From assembly GCA_036266715.1 (NCBI GenBank), contig DATAXS010000002.1, positions 1 through 25,631 of the forward strand: a stretch of 25,631 nt of DNA. Direction: 5' to 3'. This DNA comes from DATAXS01 sp036266715. GTDB taxonomy: Bacteria > Patescibacteriota > Minisyncoccia > UBA6257 > 2-01-FULL-56-20. The position numbers and the translations under genes were made by a program. How positions within the stretch are numbered: position 1 is the first letter of the stretch; the number at the start of each line of letters is the position of its first letter. The notes below the pieces were generated by a model. That model made no database searches and was not told the origin of the DNA. It saw nothing but the letters and a program-made list of their open reading frames with translations. Positions 1 through 7,778 of this stretch are shown piece by piece.

Positions 1-1227
1 CCGGGCAAAATCCGCGCGATTTCTATGGCACCGACCGACGGCCTGAACCGCGGTGCGGAAGCGGAGGACACTGGCAAAATGATAGAAGTGCCGGTGGGCG
101 ACGAGACGCTCGGCAATATCTTTGACGTGCTCGGCCGCCCGCTCACCACGCCAAAAAAACCGTTCAAAAAATATTTACCCATCCACCGCGACGCGCCAAA
201 GTTCACCGACCAGTCCACTAAAACGGAAGTTTTTGAAACGGGTATCAAGGTCATAGACCTCATCTGTCCCTTCATCAAGGGCGGGAAGGTTGGCTTGTTT
301 GGCGGCGCGGGCGTGGGCAAAACGGTGTTGTTGCAGGAACTCATCCGCAACGTGGCCGAGGTGGGCGGCGGCGTGTCGGTCTTCGCCGGCGTCGGCGAGC
401 GGACGCGCGAAGGCAACGACCTCTACCACGAAATGTTGGAATCAAAAGTTATTGATAAAACCGCGCTCGTCTTCGGCCAGATGAACGAAGTGCCTGGCGC
501 CCGCGCACGCGTCGCTTTGAGCGCTTTGACGATGGCGGAATATTTCCGCGACGAAGAAGGCAAAAACATCCTTCTCTTTATAGACAACATTTTCCGTTAC
601 TCGCAGGCCGGTTCCGAGGTTTCCACGCTGCTCGGCCGCATGCCGTCCGCAGTGGGCTACCAGCCGACGCTTGCGTCCGAAATGGCGGAGCTCCAGGAAC
701 GCATCACATCCACCAAGAAGGGCTCCATCACGTCCGTGCAGGCCATTTACGTCCCGGCGGACGACATCACGGACCCCGCGCCCGCAACCACGTTCTCGCA
801 CTTGGATTCCACGATTGTTTTGTCACGGGCATTGACCGAGATCGGTATTTACCCGGCCGTGGATCCGCTCGCCTCGTCCTCCAGCGCGCTTGACCCGAAG
901 ATAGTGGGCGAGGAGCACTACAACGTTGCGCGGGACGTGCAAAAAACGCTCCAACGGTACAAAGAGCTCCAGGATATTATCGCCATCTTGGGCATTGAGG
1001 AGCTTTCTGCGGCCGACCGCGAGACCGTTGACCGCGCCCGCCGCATCCAGCGGTTCCTTTCGCAGCCGTTCTTTGTGGCCGAGGCCTTCACCGGCCGCGC
1101 AGGCAAATACGTTCCCTTAAAGGACACCATTCGCAGCTTCCGGGAGATCCTAGATGGCAAGTACGACGACAAGCCGGAAGAAAACTTCTATCTGAAGGGC
1201 GGCATTGAGGAGGTGAATGCAACATAA
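1..1227 (+). CDS. atpD: ATP synthase F1 subunit beta (5'-truncated by window edge)
   Basis: Catalytic beta subunit of the F1 sector of ATP synthase, cytoplasmic face of the membrane. The reading frame is open from base 1, so the gene begins before the window; 408 residues are visible and about 60 N-terminal residues are missing compared with the family. Walker A (GGAGVGKT) lies near visible residues 101-108, followed by the catalytic-site GERTREG stretch, the LLFIDNIFRYSQAGSE Walker B region and the highly conserved GRMPSAVGYQPTLA block. The internal ATG at 25 sits inside the conserved STDGL-equivalent region and is not a start. It is followed 9 bases downstream by atpC, the usual order at the end of an atp operon. 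Identification is secure. Confidence 0.97.
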   Translation, partial: PGKIRAISMAPTDGLNRGAEAEDTGKMIEVPVGDETLGNIFDVLGRPLTTPKKPFKKYLPIHRDAPKFTDQSTKTEVFETGIKVIDLICPFIKGGKVGLFGGAGVGKTVLLQELIRNVAEVGGGVSVFAGVGERTREGNDLYHEMLESKVIDKTALVFGQMNEVPGARARVALSALTMAEYFRDEEGKNILLFIDNIFRYSQAGSEVSTLLGRMPSAVGYQPTLASEMAELQERITSTKKGSITSVQAIYVPADDITDPAPATTFSHLDSTIVLSRALTEIGIYPAVDPLASSSSALDPKIVGEEHYNVARDVQKTLQRYKELQDIIAILGIEELSAADRETVDRARRIQRFLSQPFFVAEAFTGRAGKYVPLKDTIRSFREILDGKYDDKPEENFYLKGGIEEVNAT

Positions 1228-1236
1228 TTTTCAACC

Positions 1237-1491
1237 ATGCAACTCGGCGTCTATTCATTTGAAAAAGTATTGTTCCAGGGCGAAGCGTCCGAGGTAAATT
1301 GCAATACCGAGCGGGGCGAGATTACGATTTTGAACCACCACGCGCCGCTCATTTCCATTCTCGCAAAGGGGACGATGAAGATAATCGATAACGAAAAAAA
1401 AGCGCATTATATTCCGGTGAGCGGGGGATTTTTGGAGGTGCGGAGCGGAAACCAGGCGCGGATACTCGTGGAGGAAGCGGCAACGCGATAG
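1237..1491 (+). CDS. atpC: ATP synthase F1 subunit epsilon, short form
   Basis: Epsilon subunit of F1, part of the central stalk. The 84 residues correspond to the N-terminal beta-sandwich domain only: the GEASEVNCNTERGEITILNH stretch and the PVSGGFLEV motif are recognisable. The C-terminal helical hairpin, which in the usual ~135-residue protein acts as an inhibitory ratchet, is absent: the frame closes at a TAG just after the sandwich. It starts 9 bases after atpD and is co-transcribed with it by inference. No strong Shine-Dalgarno is visible. Loss of the helical domain is seen in other lineages, so this need not be degeneration. Confidence 0.92.
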   Translation: MQLGVYSFEKVLFQGEASEVNCNTERGEITILNHHAPLISILAKGTMKIIDNEKKAHYIPVSGGFLEVRSGNQARILVEEAATR

Positions 1492-1521
1492 GGATGGTTT
1501 TTTGTTATTCGGCCTTTGGTC

Positions 1522-1527
1522 TATACT
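1522..1527 (+). promoter_or_regulatory. -10 box TATACT, predicted leaderless start
   Basis: TATACT ends 6 bases before the ATG at 1534, so the expected transcription start coincides with the A of ATG. This decides the start codon: the in-frame upstream GTG at 1516 would lie upstream of the -10 box. No convincing -35 at 17-bp spacing. Confidence 0.6.
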
Positions 1528-1533
1528 ATCCCT

Positions 1534-2208
1534 ATGGCAACACATTTTCTTGGCAAAAAACTGCTCGTGATCACCGCCCACCCGGACGATGAGGGCATCG
1601 CCGCGGGCACGATGTACGAGAACCATAAAGCGGGCGGCGAGACCTATTTGATCTGCGCGACGTACGGCGAAAAGGGGAAATCGCATCTTGCAAAACCGGT
1701 TTCCGACGCGGCGCTCAAACGCATCCGCAAGAACGAACTGCTGAAGGCGGCAAAAGTTTTACACGTGAAACAAGTGTTCTTTTTGGGATTGCCGGACACC
1801 AAGGTGGGCAAACATCGCAAGGAACTTTTTGCAAAGTGCGCGGCCATTGTACGCGAGGTAAAGCCCGACCAGCTCGTGAGCTTTGGCCCCGACGGCATGA
1901 GCGGCCACTTGGACCATATTGCGGCCCACGCGGCGGCGCTCCAGCTTGCAAAAAAGTTTAAATTGCCGCTCGCCGCCGCCACGCTCGCCGGGAAATTGGT
2001 TGCACAACGAAGAAAACTATTTCTTGCCCGCAGAAAATTTGGGAAGTATGCCGCTGGATCCATCGTGCACCGCAAAGGCGACATTAAAATAAAGATAAAC
2101 AAGACAATGAAGCACCGGGCCATGAAAAACCACGTCTCACAGTTCGGCGCCAAGGGTCCCAATTTCCCCATCATTACCGAGGAGCATTTTGTGAACGAAA
2201 AAATATAG
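1534..2208 (+). CDS. PIG-L family (GlcNAc-type) deacetylase
   Basis: Zinc-dependent deacetylase of the PIG-L/LmbE family, which removes acetyl groups from N-acetylglucosaminyl conjugates. The 224-residue product has the diagnostic AHPDDE motif near residues 15-20 (zinc ligands and catalytic Asp) and a downstream GHLDHIA motif supplying the third zinc ligand. Its length fits the family. The C-terminal third is lysine/arginine-rich. The ATG at 1534 is chosen because a TATACT box ends 6 bases upstream. It follows the atp genes but has its own promoter. The natural substrate cannot be told from sequence; cell-envelope sugar modification is an inference. Confidence 0.88.
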   Translation: MATHFLGKKLLVITAHPDDEGIAAGTMYENHKAGGETYLICATYGEKGKSHLAKPVSDAALKRIRKNELLKAAKVLHVKQVFFLGLPDTKVGKHRKELFAKCAAIVREVKPDQLVSFGPDGMSGHLDHIAAHAAALQLAKKFKLPLAAATLAGKLVAQRRKLFLARRKFGKYAAGSIVHRKGDIKIKINKTMKHRAMKNHVSQFGAKGPNFPIITEEHFVNEKI

Positions 2209-2214
2209 TATAAT
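2209..2214 (+). promoter_or_regulatory. -10 box TATAAT upstream of MGMT-domain gene
   Basis: Perfect TATAAT begins directly after the TAG stop of the deacetylase gene. It predicts a transcript with a ~20-nt leader before the ATG at 2242, unlike the leaderless arrangement of many other genes here. No clear Shine-Dalgarno in that leader. Confidence 0.5.
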
Positions 2215-2241
2215 AGAGGCACGCTGCGCAAGTACACCACG

Positions 2242-2529
2242 ATGAGCACAACCGCAAAATCTTTCAAAGAAAAAGTCTACGATGTTGTCTCACGCATCCC
2301 GCGTGGGCAAACAATGACGTATAAAGAGGTCGCGCGCCGTGCGGGGAGTCCGCGCGCATACCGCGCGGTGGGGAACATTATGCACAACAATCCTGACACC
2401 GCGCGCGTGCCGTGCCACCGCGTGGTGCGCGCCGATGGGGATCCGGGCGGCTACGCCCGCGGGCAGGCGAAAAAGATCGAGATATTGAGGCGCGAAGGCG
2501 CGCTCGGCCACTCCCGCCGTTCCCATTGA
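2242..2529 (+). CDS. MGMT-domain protein (O6-alkylguanine-DNA alkyltransferase-like)
   Basis: DNA repair protein containing only the helix-turn-helix DNA-binding/active-site domain of O6-methylguanine-DNA methyltransferase. The 95-residue product carries the PCHRV active-site motif (Cys at about residue 58), so unlike the alkyltransferase-like (ATL) proteins it retains the alkyl-accepting cysteine. It also has the IPRGQTMTYKEVA recognition segment and the RAVGNIMHNNP helix. It lacks the N-terminal domain of full-length Ogt/Ada-C. The C-terminus is short and basic. The next gene starts 2 bases after the stop, suggesting co-transcription. Confidence 0.9.
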   Translation: MSTTAKSFKEKVYDVVSRIPRGQTMTYKEVARRAGSPRAYRAVGNIMHNNPDTARVPCHRVVRADGDPGGYARGQAKKIEILRREGALGHSRRSH

Positions 2530-2530
2530 T

Positions 2531-2944
2531 ATGCTCAAAATCCTTGCCGTTATTTTTGCAGTCGTCATTGTGGCACTCACCGTCGTATTTTTTATTTACA
2601 AGCCCGCGCTCGCGCCGCCCACGGCCGGGCCCGTCTCCGTCACCATGCCGCTCCCGGGAGGGCTTATCACTTCGCCAGTGGGCATTGAGGGGCAGGCGGT
2701 GGGCACATGGTTCAATGAGGGCACGTTTCCCGTGGAAGTCTTGGATAGTAGTGGGGCCGTTTTGGGGCAAGGCCAGGCGCAGGCGCTTGGCGAATGGGTG
2801 ACCACGTCGAGCGTGGCGTTTTCCGCAAATATCCCGTTTGTCACGCCGCAGGACGCCACGGGCACGATCTTGTTTATGAATGATAACCCGTCGGGGCTTC
2901 CGGCAAACCAGGAGCAATTTACGGTGGAGGTAAGGTTCAAATAA
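2531..2944 (+). CDS. Membrane-anchored Gmad2 immunoglobulin-like domain protein
   Basis: A 137-residue surface protein. Residues 1-23 form a single hydrophobic segment (anchor or uncleaved signal). After a short proline-rich linker, the rest matches the Gmad2 immunoglobulin-like domain, with the characteristic ITSPVGIEGQAVGTWF opening, the FPVEVLDSSG strand and the NDNPSGLP loop near the C-terminus. The domain is best known from sporulation/germination-type and envelope proteins in other bacteria; its role here is unknown. It starts 2 bases after the MGMT-domain gene and ends 3 bases before the next gene, so the three probably form one transcript. Confidence 0.85.
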   Translation: MLKILAVIFAVVIVALTVVFFIYKPALAPPTAGPVSVTMPLPGGLITSPVGIEGQAVGTWFNEGTFPVEVLDSSGAVLGQGQAQALGEWVTTSSVAFSANIPFVTPQDATGTILFMNDNPSGLPANQEQFTVEVRFK

Positions 2945-2947
2945 TAA

Positions 2948-3391
2948 ATGGCAAGAGAAAATCGGGAAGGGCAGCGCGAACATTTCGAAGAAGTTTTAGA
3001 AAGCGTTCAGGAGGTCGCGGAACATGTGGAAGAGGTTGTTGGCGAGAAACTGGAGGCGGTCGGTCTTGGCGAAGACGATATTCACAAGTTCAAGCTCGCG
3101 GTTCGGGAAGCGGCGTTGAATGCAGTCAAGCACGGGAACAAAGAAGATACCTCAAAGAAAGTTACTTTTCTCTTTGACTACGACCCTGCAACGAATGAAG
3201 TAGTGGTGAGCTTTACGGACGAAGGCGAAGGGTTCGATCCGGACGAAGTTCCCGACCCTACAAAAGATGAAAACATTTTGAAAACAGGTGGGCGAGGCAT
3301 ACTCATGATGCGGGCGGGGGCCAATGTGCAATTTGAGCGTGGCGGCAGGAAGGCCGTTTTGCGGAAAACGTTCGGGCAAAAAGAAGGGTAA
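2948..3391 (+). CDS. Anti-sigma-factor-like histidine-kinase-type ATPase (RsbW/SpoIIAB family)
   Basis: A 147-residue GHKL-fold ATPase resembling anti-sigma factors and serine protein kinases of the RsbW/SpoIIAB type. The N box is REAALNAVKHGN (about residues 52-63), the G1 box is DEGEGFDP, and the G2 box is GGRGILMMR. A highly charged helix (residues 1-40) precedes the ATPase core. No cognate sigma factor or anti-anti-sigma protein is in the window, so its partner is unknown. It lies last in the 2242-3391 gene run; its stop codon overlaps the T-tract of the terminator of the convergent gene. Confidence 0.85.
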   Translation: MARENREGQREHFEEVLESVQEVAEHVEEVVGEKLEAVGLGEDDIHKFKLAVREAALNAVKHGNKEDTSKKVTFLFDYDPATNEVVVSFTDEGEGFDPDEVPDPTKDENILKTGGRGILMMRAGANVQFERGGRKAVLRKTFGQKEG

Positions 3392-3424
3392 AAAAAGCCC
3401 GTCCGGTGGAGTTTGCCGGACGGG
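3390..3424 (-). terminator. Rho-independent terminator for the 3443-3901 gene
   Basis: A 9-bp GC-rich stem (3398-3406 with 3416-3424) and 9-base loop, followed on the minus strand by an uninterrupted run of seven T (3396-3390). No T-tract on the plus side, so it serves the minus-strand gene. Confidence 0.85.
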
Positions 3425-3442
3425 GCGCATTGGTTTGGTCGG

Positions 3443-3901
3443 TCAATCGGGGAGGGGAATCGGTTCTACGATCCCCATATCCTTAGGCCGATTTTTTCGA
3501 CCCACGGCGGAAATCGATCTTCCCATAGTGACGCGGCGTTTGATCTCGGTCACCACGATCTCGTAGCCTTTTTTCTTTTTGCGGGCTGTGAGCCTTTCTC
3601 GCGTGGTGCTCATAGCGCGGTTCATTGCAAGGCCAAACGGGGTAGGGTGGTTCTCGCTTTTCGTGCGCCCATACTCGCGCTTGAACTTCTTTACGAGGTC
3701 GTCCATTTCCAGCGAAGTGACGTAGGCCTTCCATGATGTGGAATCTTTTGAAAGCTCTTCTGGCTGCGTCGTTTCGGACGATGGTGTCTGAGAGGGGGGA
3801 GACATGGGTTCCAGTGCGGCCGGCACTGGTGGCGGTGCCGGGAGCGGCGGCGGAGGCGGTTCAAATTGCAACTGCTCCTGTCCTTGCGCTCGATGTCTCA
3901 T
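3443..3901 (-). CDS. Hypothetical protein, proline-rich N-terminus and basic C-terminus
   Basis: I do not recognise this 152-residue protein. Residues 12-50 are rich in proline, serine, threonine and glutamate and look disordered. The middle (residues 55-75) contains a SWKAYVTSLEMDDLVKKFKR helix. The remainder is strongly basic (TARKKKKG, KRRVTMG). No membrane segment or signal peptide. It is supported as a real gene by a strong Shine-Dalgarno (AAGGAG, 7 bases from the ATG), a TTGACA -35 and a strong terminator right after the stop. The basic tail suggests nucleic-acid or ribosome binding, but that is only inference. Confidence 0.75.
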   Translation of the reverse strand: MRHRAQGQEQLQFEPPPPPLPAPPPVPAALEPMSPPSQTPSSETTQPEELSKDSTSWKAYVTSLEMDDLVKKFKREYGRTKSENHPTPFGLAMNRAMSTTRERLTARKKKKGYEIVVTEIKRRVTMGRSISAVGRKNRPKDMGIVEPIPLPD

Positions 3902-3931
3902 TATTTTCTCCTTAGTGATGGTGCTATTATC

Positions 3932-3960
3932 TTTTTAACACACGGTTCATTAATTGTCAA
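3932..3960 (-). promoter_or_regulatory. Minus-strand promoter (TTGACA, weak -10)
   Basis: TTGACA at 3960-3955, with TAAAAA 17 bases downstream (3937-3932) as a weak -10; an alternative GATAAT (3931-3926) has a 23-base spacing. It precedes the AAGGAG ribosome binding site (3913-3908) of the 3443-3901 gene. Confidence 0.5.
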
Positions 3961-3973
3961 TGAAGTCGGGAAA

Positions 3974-4002
3974 TTGTCATTTTCGCGCCGGCATCGTATT
4001 AT
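3974..4002 (+). promoter_or_regulatory. Plus-strand promoter TTGTCA-17-TATTAT
   Basis: TTGTCA at 3974-3979 and TATTAT at 3997-4002 with an exact 17-base spacer. The -35 is inside the second copy of an 8-base direct repeat (AATTGTCA at 3952 and 3972, 20 bases apart); the first copy overlaps the opposing TTGACA. This is a sigma70-type promoter with a ~35-base leader for the gene at 4045. Confidence 0.6.
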
Positions 4003-4044
4003 CCAATCAGCAGTTGCTCTCTATGTCGGTATTAGGAGGCCTGT

Positions 4045-4602
4045 ATGGCGCGAATATGGATGTCCAGGGCGGTATGGTGGTGGTCGTTCCGGGCGGCACT
4101 TGTGATTGCCTTCATCATTGCCGTCGTGATCGTGCATTACCATCGGTCCTTTGATCGCGATGTCCACCTGGTTCCCAATCGGGAAGTGGGATATACCGCC
4201 GTCATCCAGGTTCCCGATGATTTTTGGGCGATGGGATCCTCAGTGCCTGTCTTGGACTGGGATTGTTCCACGGATATGGATCTTTACGACGGGATTCGCC
4301 ACTGGGTCTGGACAGAACGCGTGGTAGATATTCGTCTGAGCTATATCCGGCTTGTGGACGGGGACATTCCCGAACAAGCGTCGCACCTTTGGAGGTATTC
4401 CACACTTGACGGCAAACCCCTACCGGAGTTCATCAACCGCGTGGTGCTGATGCGGAACGGTCTCGCGATCGCGAATATACCGTTACCAGGAACGTTCAAC
4501 CCCAAAACGATTTCCTTGCCCGATACGCTTACAGAACGCATTGAACGGCGGTTCCAATTCCGGAGCCGCCGTTTTTCTGCTAAAATGGAGGGACTGCGAT
4601 AA
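4045..4602 (+). CDS. Single-anchor extracytoplasmic hypothetical protein
   Basis: An unrecognised 185-residue protein. Residues 12-31 are a clear transmembrane helix after a short positively charged N-terminus, so the body (residues 32-185) should be outside the membrane. It contains several tryptophans and a DWDCSTDMDLYDG stretch. The start is fixed by a good Shine-Dalgarno (TAGGAGG, 4033-4039) 5 bases before the ATG and by the TTGTCA/TATTAT promoter upstream. Its TAA shares a base with the ATG of the next gene (TAATG), so translation of the G6PDH-6PGDH fusion may be coupled to it. No function can be assigned. Confidence 0.75.
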   Translation: MARIWMSRAVWWWSFRAALVIAFIIAVVIVHYHRSFDRDVHLVPNREVGYTAVIQVPDDFWAMGSSVPVLDWDCSTDMDLYDGIRHWVWTERVVDIRLSYIRLVDGDIPEQASHLWRYSTLDGKPLPEFINRVVLMRNGLAIANIPLPGTFNPKTISLPDTLTERIERRFQFRSRRFSAKMEGLR

Positions 4603-7055
4603 TGGCTGAACAAACGAAGCAAAATAATCCAGCGGCATCATCAACGGTACCGACCGTGCTCGTGGTGCTCGGCGCGACCGGAGACCTCATGACGAAGAAA
4701 ATCGCTCCCGCGCTTTTTGCGCTGCACGAAGCAAAGAAGCTCCCGCCGTATTTTGAGCTCGTGGGCGTTTCGCGCAGGCACTGGCACGACGACGAATTGC
4801 GCAAGCATGTACGGGAGATCCTCGCGGTCAAAGCGCCGGACGCATCCAAGCGCTCGGTGGAATCATTTCTTTCTCTCATGCGGTACCACAAAATAGAGTT
4901 CAACATGTTGGAGGACTACAAGGCGCTCAAAGACACGCTGAGCGAAATGGACAATTCTCTCGGCATGTGCGCGAACAAGCTTTTTTATCTTTCCGTGCCA
5001 CCGCAATTTTACGAAACGATTTTGGAAAATATTCATAAGGCGCATCTTGCGGACGCATGCGGCGACCCGGGCGAAGGGTGGACGCGCATCATTGTGGAGA
5101 AGCCGTTTGGGAGCGACGAAAAGAGCGCCAAGGCGCTGGACGCCAAGTTGAGTAAGCTCTTTAAAGAAGAGCAGATATACCGCATTGACCACTATCCGGC
5201 AAAGGAGATGCTGCAGAACTTGCTCGTTTTCCGGTTTGCAAACGATCTTTTTGAGCGCGATTGGAGCAATGAGACCGTTGAGTCCATCCACTTGCGGCTG
5301 TTTGAAAAGATCGGCGTGGAGGATCGCGGCGCGTTCTATGACCACGTGGGTGCCCTGCGCGACATGGGGCAGAACCATCATCTGCAGATGCTCGCGCTTG
5401 TGACGATGGAGCGCCCGGCGCGCTATGACGCCCCGTCCATCCGCAGTGCCCGCGCGGCGCTTTTTGAACAGCTCCAAATCCCCACGTTAAAAGAAGCCGC
5501 CACGCGTTCGTTCCGTGCGCAGTACGAAGGATTTCGCACCATAAAAGGCGTGGATCCGCATTCCAGCACGGAAACGTATTTCCGCGTGAAAGGATTTTTG
5601 GAGAGCGCCCGTTGGGAAGGAGTGCCCATCATTATGGAGTCCGGCAAGCGGCTCGGTGAATCGCTGAAAGAAATAGAGATCGTGCTGCGGCACGAAACGC
5701 CGTGCCTTTGCCCGCCAGGCCGGCACGTCAAGAACCGCATCGTCATTCACATTGAACCGAAAGAGGGGATTTCCATTGCGTTCCACTCAAAAAAGCCGGG
5801 GCACGAGCTCGCGATAGAAGAAAAGTTCTTGAATTTTGATTTCCGCGGCGGTGCGGGCGGCGGTAAGGGTGGCTCGCATACTCAATACACCGAGGAATAT
5901 GAGAAGCTTTTACTCGACTGCATCGCGGGCGACCAGACGCTCTTCGTTTCAAGCGAAGAGATTGCGGCGATGTGGCGTTTTGTGGATCCCTTTGTGGCGG
6001 CATGGCAAAAGAATCTGGTGCCGCTCCGGCACTATGCGCCGGACAGTCGTGCCATCGTGGCCGAGGCGGATGTGGCGAGTGTGGCTGCGGCCAAGGACGG
6101 CGTGAACGCATTACCAAGGGAGATCGGCGTGTTTGGTCTTGGGAAAATGGGCGCAAACGTGGCGCGCCAGCTGAAGGAAAAAGGATGGCGCGTGGTGGCC
6201 GCGAACCGTTCGCCGGGACCGGTGGAAGAAATGGAGAAAGAGGGATTTGAGACGGCGCATTCTCAGGAAGAACTGGCCCAAAAGCTTTCCGCGGCCGGTT
6301 CGCGCGGTGCGCGTAATTCTCCGCCGCGCGTGGTGTGGCTCATGATCACGTCCGGCGCCGGGATTGATGAATTTATTTTTGGCGCGGATGGCAAAAGTGG
6401 CATCGCCGCGTTGCTGCGCAAAGGCGACATTGTTATTGACGGCGGCAATTCGTTCTTTGAGGACACTATGCGCCGCGCAAAACTGCTCGCAAAGCGCGGT
6501 ATTCATTTTATGGACGTTGGTTTTTCCGGCGGTCCGGCGGGCGCGCGGCACGGCGGCTCGCTCATGATCGGCGGCGACCGCAAAACATATGCATATTTAG
6601 AGCCGCTTTTTGCAGACCTTTCCGTGCCGCTTGGCTACGCGCACTTTGGCGACGCGGGCGCAGGGCACTTTGTGAAAATGGTCCACAACGGCATTGAATA
6701 CGGCATGATGCAGTCCATCGCCGAAGGGTTTGCGCTCATGAAGAAGTCGCCGTTCAAGCTGGATCTCGCGCGCGTGGCGCGGGTATACCAGCATGGGAGC
6801 GTGATAGAGTCGCGGCTCGTGGGGTGGATGGAAGAAGCGTTCCGCGTATATGGCGAAGACCTCGGCAAAGTCTCCGGCGCCGTGGCCGCAACCGGCGAAG
6901 GCGAATGGACCGTCAAAACTGGCCGCAAATGGGGGATGAAACTCCCCGCCATCGAAGACTCCTTCAAATTCCGCGTCGCCTCAAAAAAGAAACCGAGCTA
7001 CATGGGGCGGATTTTGTCGGCGCTGAGAAATAGATTCGGGGGACATAAGGTGTAA
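4602..7055 (+). CDS. zwf-gnd: Fused glucose-6-phosphate dehydrogenase / 6-phosphogluconate dehydrogenase
   Basis: One 817-residue frame encodes both oxidising steps of the oxidative pentose phosphate pathway. Residues ~18-480 are G6PDH: NADP-binding GATGDL (24-29), the substrate/catalytic RIDHYPAKE (about 193-201, replacing the usual RIDHYLGKE but keeping Asp-His and Lys), and the DMGQNHHLQ segment with the catalytic-base region. A linker (~480-507) leads to a short-type 6PGDH: GLGKMG Rossmann motif (~511-516), DGGNSFF, the GGPAGARHGGS signature (~643-653) and KMVHNGIEYGMMQ with catalytic Lys and Asn (~692). The C-terminus ends in the typical RNRFGGHKV-like tail, so both halves look full length and active. 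The lactonase acting between them is not in the window. Overlaps the upstream gene by one base. Confidence 0.93.
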   Translation: MAEQTKQNNPAASSTVPTVLVVLGATGDLMTKKIAPALFALHEAKKLPPYFELVGVSRRHWHDDELRKHVREILAVKAPDASKRSVESFLSLMRYHKIEFNMLEDYKALKDTLSEMDNSLGMCANKLFYLSVPPQFYETILENIHKAHLADACGDPGEGWTRIIVEKPFGSDEKSAKALDAKLSKLFKEEQIYRIDHYPAKEMLQNLLVFRFANDLFERDWSNETVESIHLRLFEKIGVEDRGAFYDHVGALRDMGQNHHLQMLALVTMERPARYDAPSIRSARAALFEQLQIPTLKEAATRSFRAQYEGFRTIKGVDPHSSTETYFRVKGFLESARWEGVPIIMESGKRLGESLKEIEIVLRHETPCLCPPGRHVKNRIVIHIEPKEGISIAFHSKKPGHELAIEEKFLNFDFRGGAGGGKGGSHTQYTEEYEKLLLDCIAGDQTLFVSSEEIAAMWRFVDPFVAAWQKNLVPLRHYAPDSRAIVAEADVASVAAAKDGVNALPREIGVFGLGKMGANVARQLKEKGWRVVAANRSPGPVEEMEKEGFETAHSQEELAQKLSAAGSRGARNSPPRVVWLMITSGAGIDEFIFGADGKSGIAALLRKGDIVIDGGNSFFEDTMRRAKLLAKRGIHFMDVGFSGGPAGARHGGSLMIGGDRKTYAYLEPLFADLSVPLGYAHFGDAGAGHFVKMVHNGIEYGMMQSIAEGFALMKKSPFKLDLARVARVYQHGSVIESRLVGWMEEAFRVYGEDLGKVSGAVAATGEGEWTVKTGRKWGMKLPAIEDSFKFRVASKKKPSYMGRILSALRNRFGGHKV

Positions 7056-7068
7056 ATTGATCACATAA

Positions 7069-7713
7069 ATGGAAAAAGTAATATATTTTGTTCGTCATGG
7101 CCAAAGCGAAGATAATATTGCGCCAGTTTTTCAATCCGTTGACTCGCCACTAAATGACAAGGGACGGGCACAGGCCAAGAGTATCGCTGAAAGAGTTTCA
7201 AAAATTTCCTTTGAGACATTGATTGCAAGTCTTTTGCCACGGGCAAGAGAGACTGCCGAGATCGTTGCAAGAGTTACTGGTAGAAAACCTGAATATTCAG
7301 ACCTTTTTGTTGAGCGCATTAAGCCGAAAGGGATTAGCGGCAAATCCTACGAGGATGAAATGGCAAATACTCTTTGGCGCAATTGGGAAAAAAGTTTGGA
7401 TACTCCGGGTATGCGCGTTGCTGATGGTGAAAATTTTGATGATATTATCGCTCGCGCAGATAAAGCACTAACGTTTCTTAAGAACCGCATCGAAGCATCA
7501 ATTGTCGTGGTGACGCATGGATACTTTTTGCGGACGGTAGTTGCGCGAGCTCTACTTGGTAATTTGCTCTCGGGCGAGATTTTTGGAAGATTTCATCGTA
7601 TGGCACAAATGGAAAACACGGGTCTTACAGTGCTGAAATACCAAACTGCATTTGAAGAAGATTATTATTGGCGTCTCTGGATTTACAATGACCACGCCCA
7701 TTTGGCCGAATAG
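7069..7713 (+). CDS. Histidine phosphatase (phosphoglycerate mutase-like) family protein
   Basis: A 214-residue member of the histidine phosphatase superfamily. The RHGQSEDN motif (residues 9-16) holds the phospho-accepting histidine, and VVVTHGYFLRT (about residues 145-155) holds the second catalytic histidine. An acidic residue between them is available in the EDEMANTLW segment. The family includes cofactor-dependent phosphoglycerate mutases and many phosphatases; the substrate cannot be assigned. It lies 13 bases after the dehydrogenase fusion, suggesting a shared transcript and sugar-phosphate role. Its base composition is noticeably more AT-rich than both neighbours, which may reflect later acquisition. 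Confidence 0.88.
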   Translation: MEKVIYFVRHGQSEDNIAPVFQSVDSPLNDKGRAQAKSIAERVSKISFETLIASLLPRARETAEIVARVTGRKPEYSDLFVERIKPKGISGKSYEDEMANTLWRNWEKSLDTPGMRVADGENFDDIIARADKALTFLKNRIEASIVVVTHGYFLRTVVARALLGNLLSGEIFGRFHRMAQMENTGLTVLKYQTAFEEDYYWRLWIYNDHAHLAE

Positions 7714-7766
7714 AACCCTCCGCGTGGGCATCCCTTTATGCACAAACCAAACAGCCCCGCCGGGCG

Positions 7767-7772
7767 TATAAT
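7767..7772 (+). promoter_or_regulatory. -10 box TATAAT, predicted leaderless start
   Basis: Perfect TATAAT ends exactly 6 bases before the ATG at 7779; predicted transcription start coincides with the start codon. No clear -35. Confidence 0.6.
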
Positions 7773-7778
7773 AAGAGC

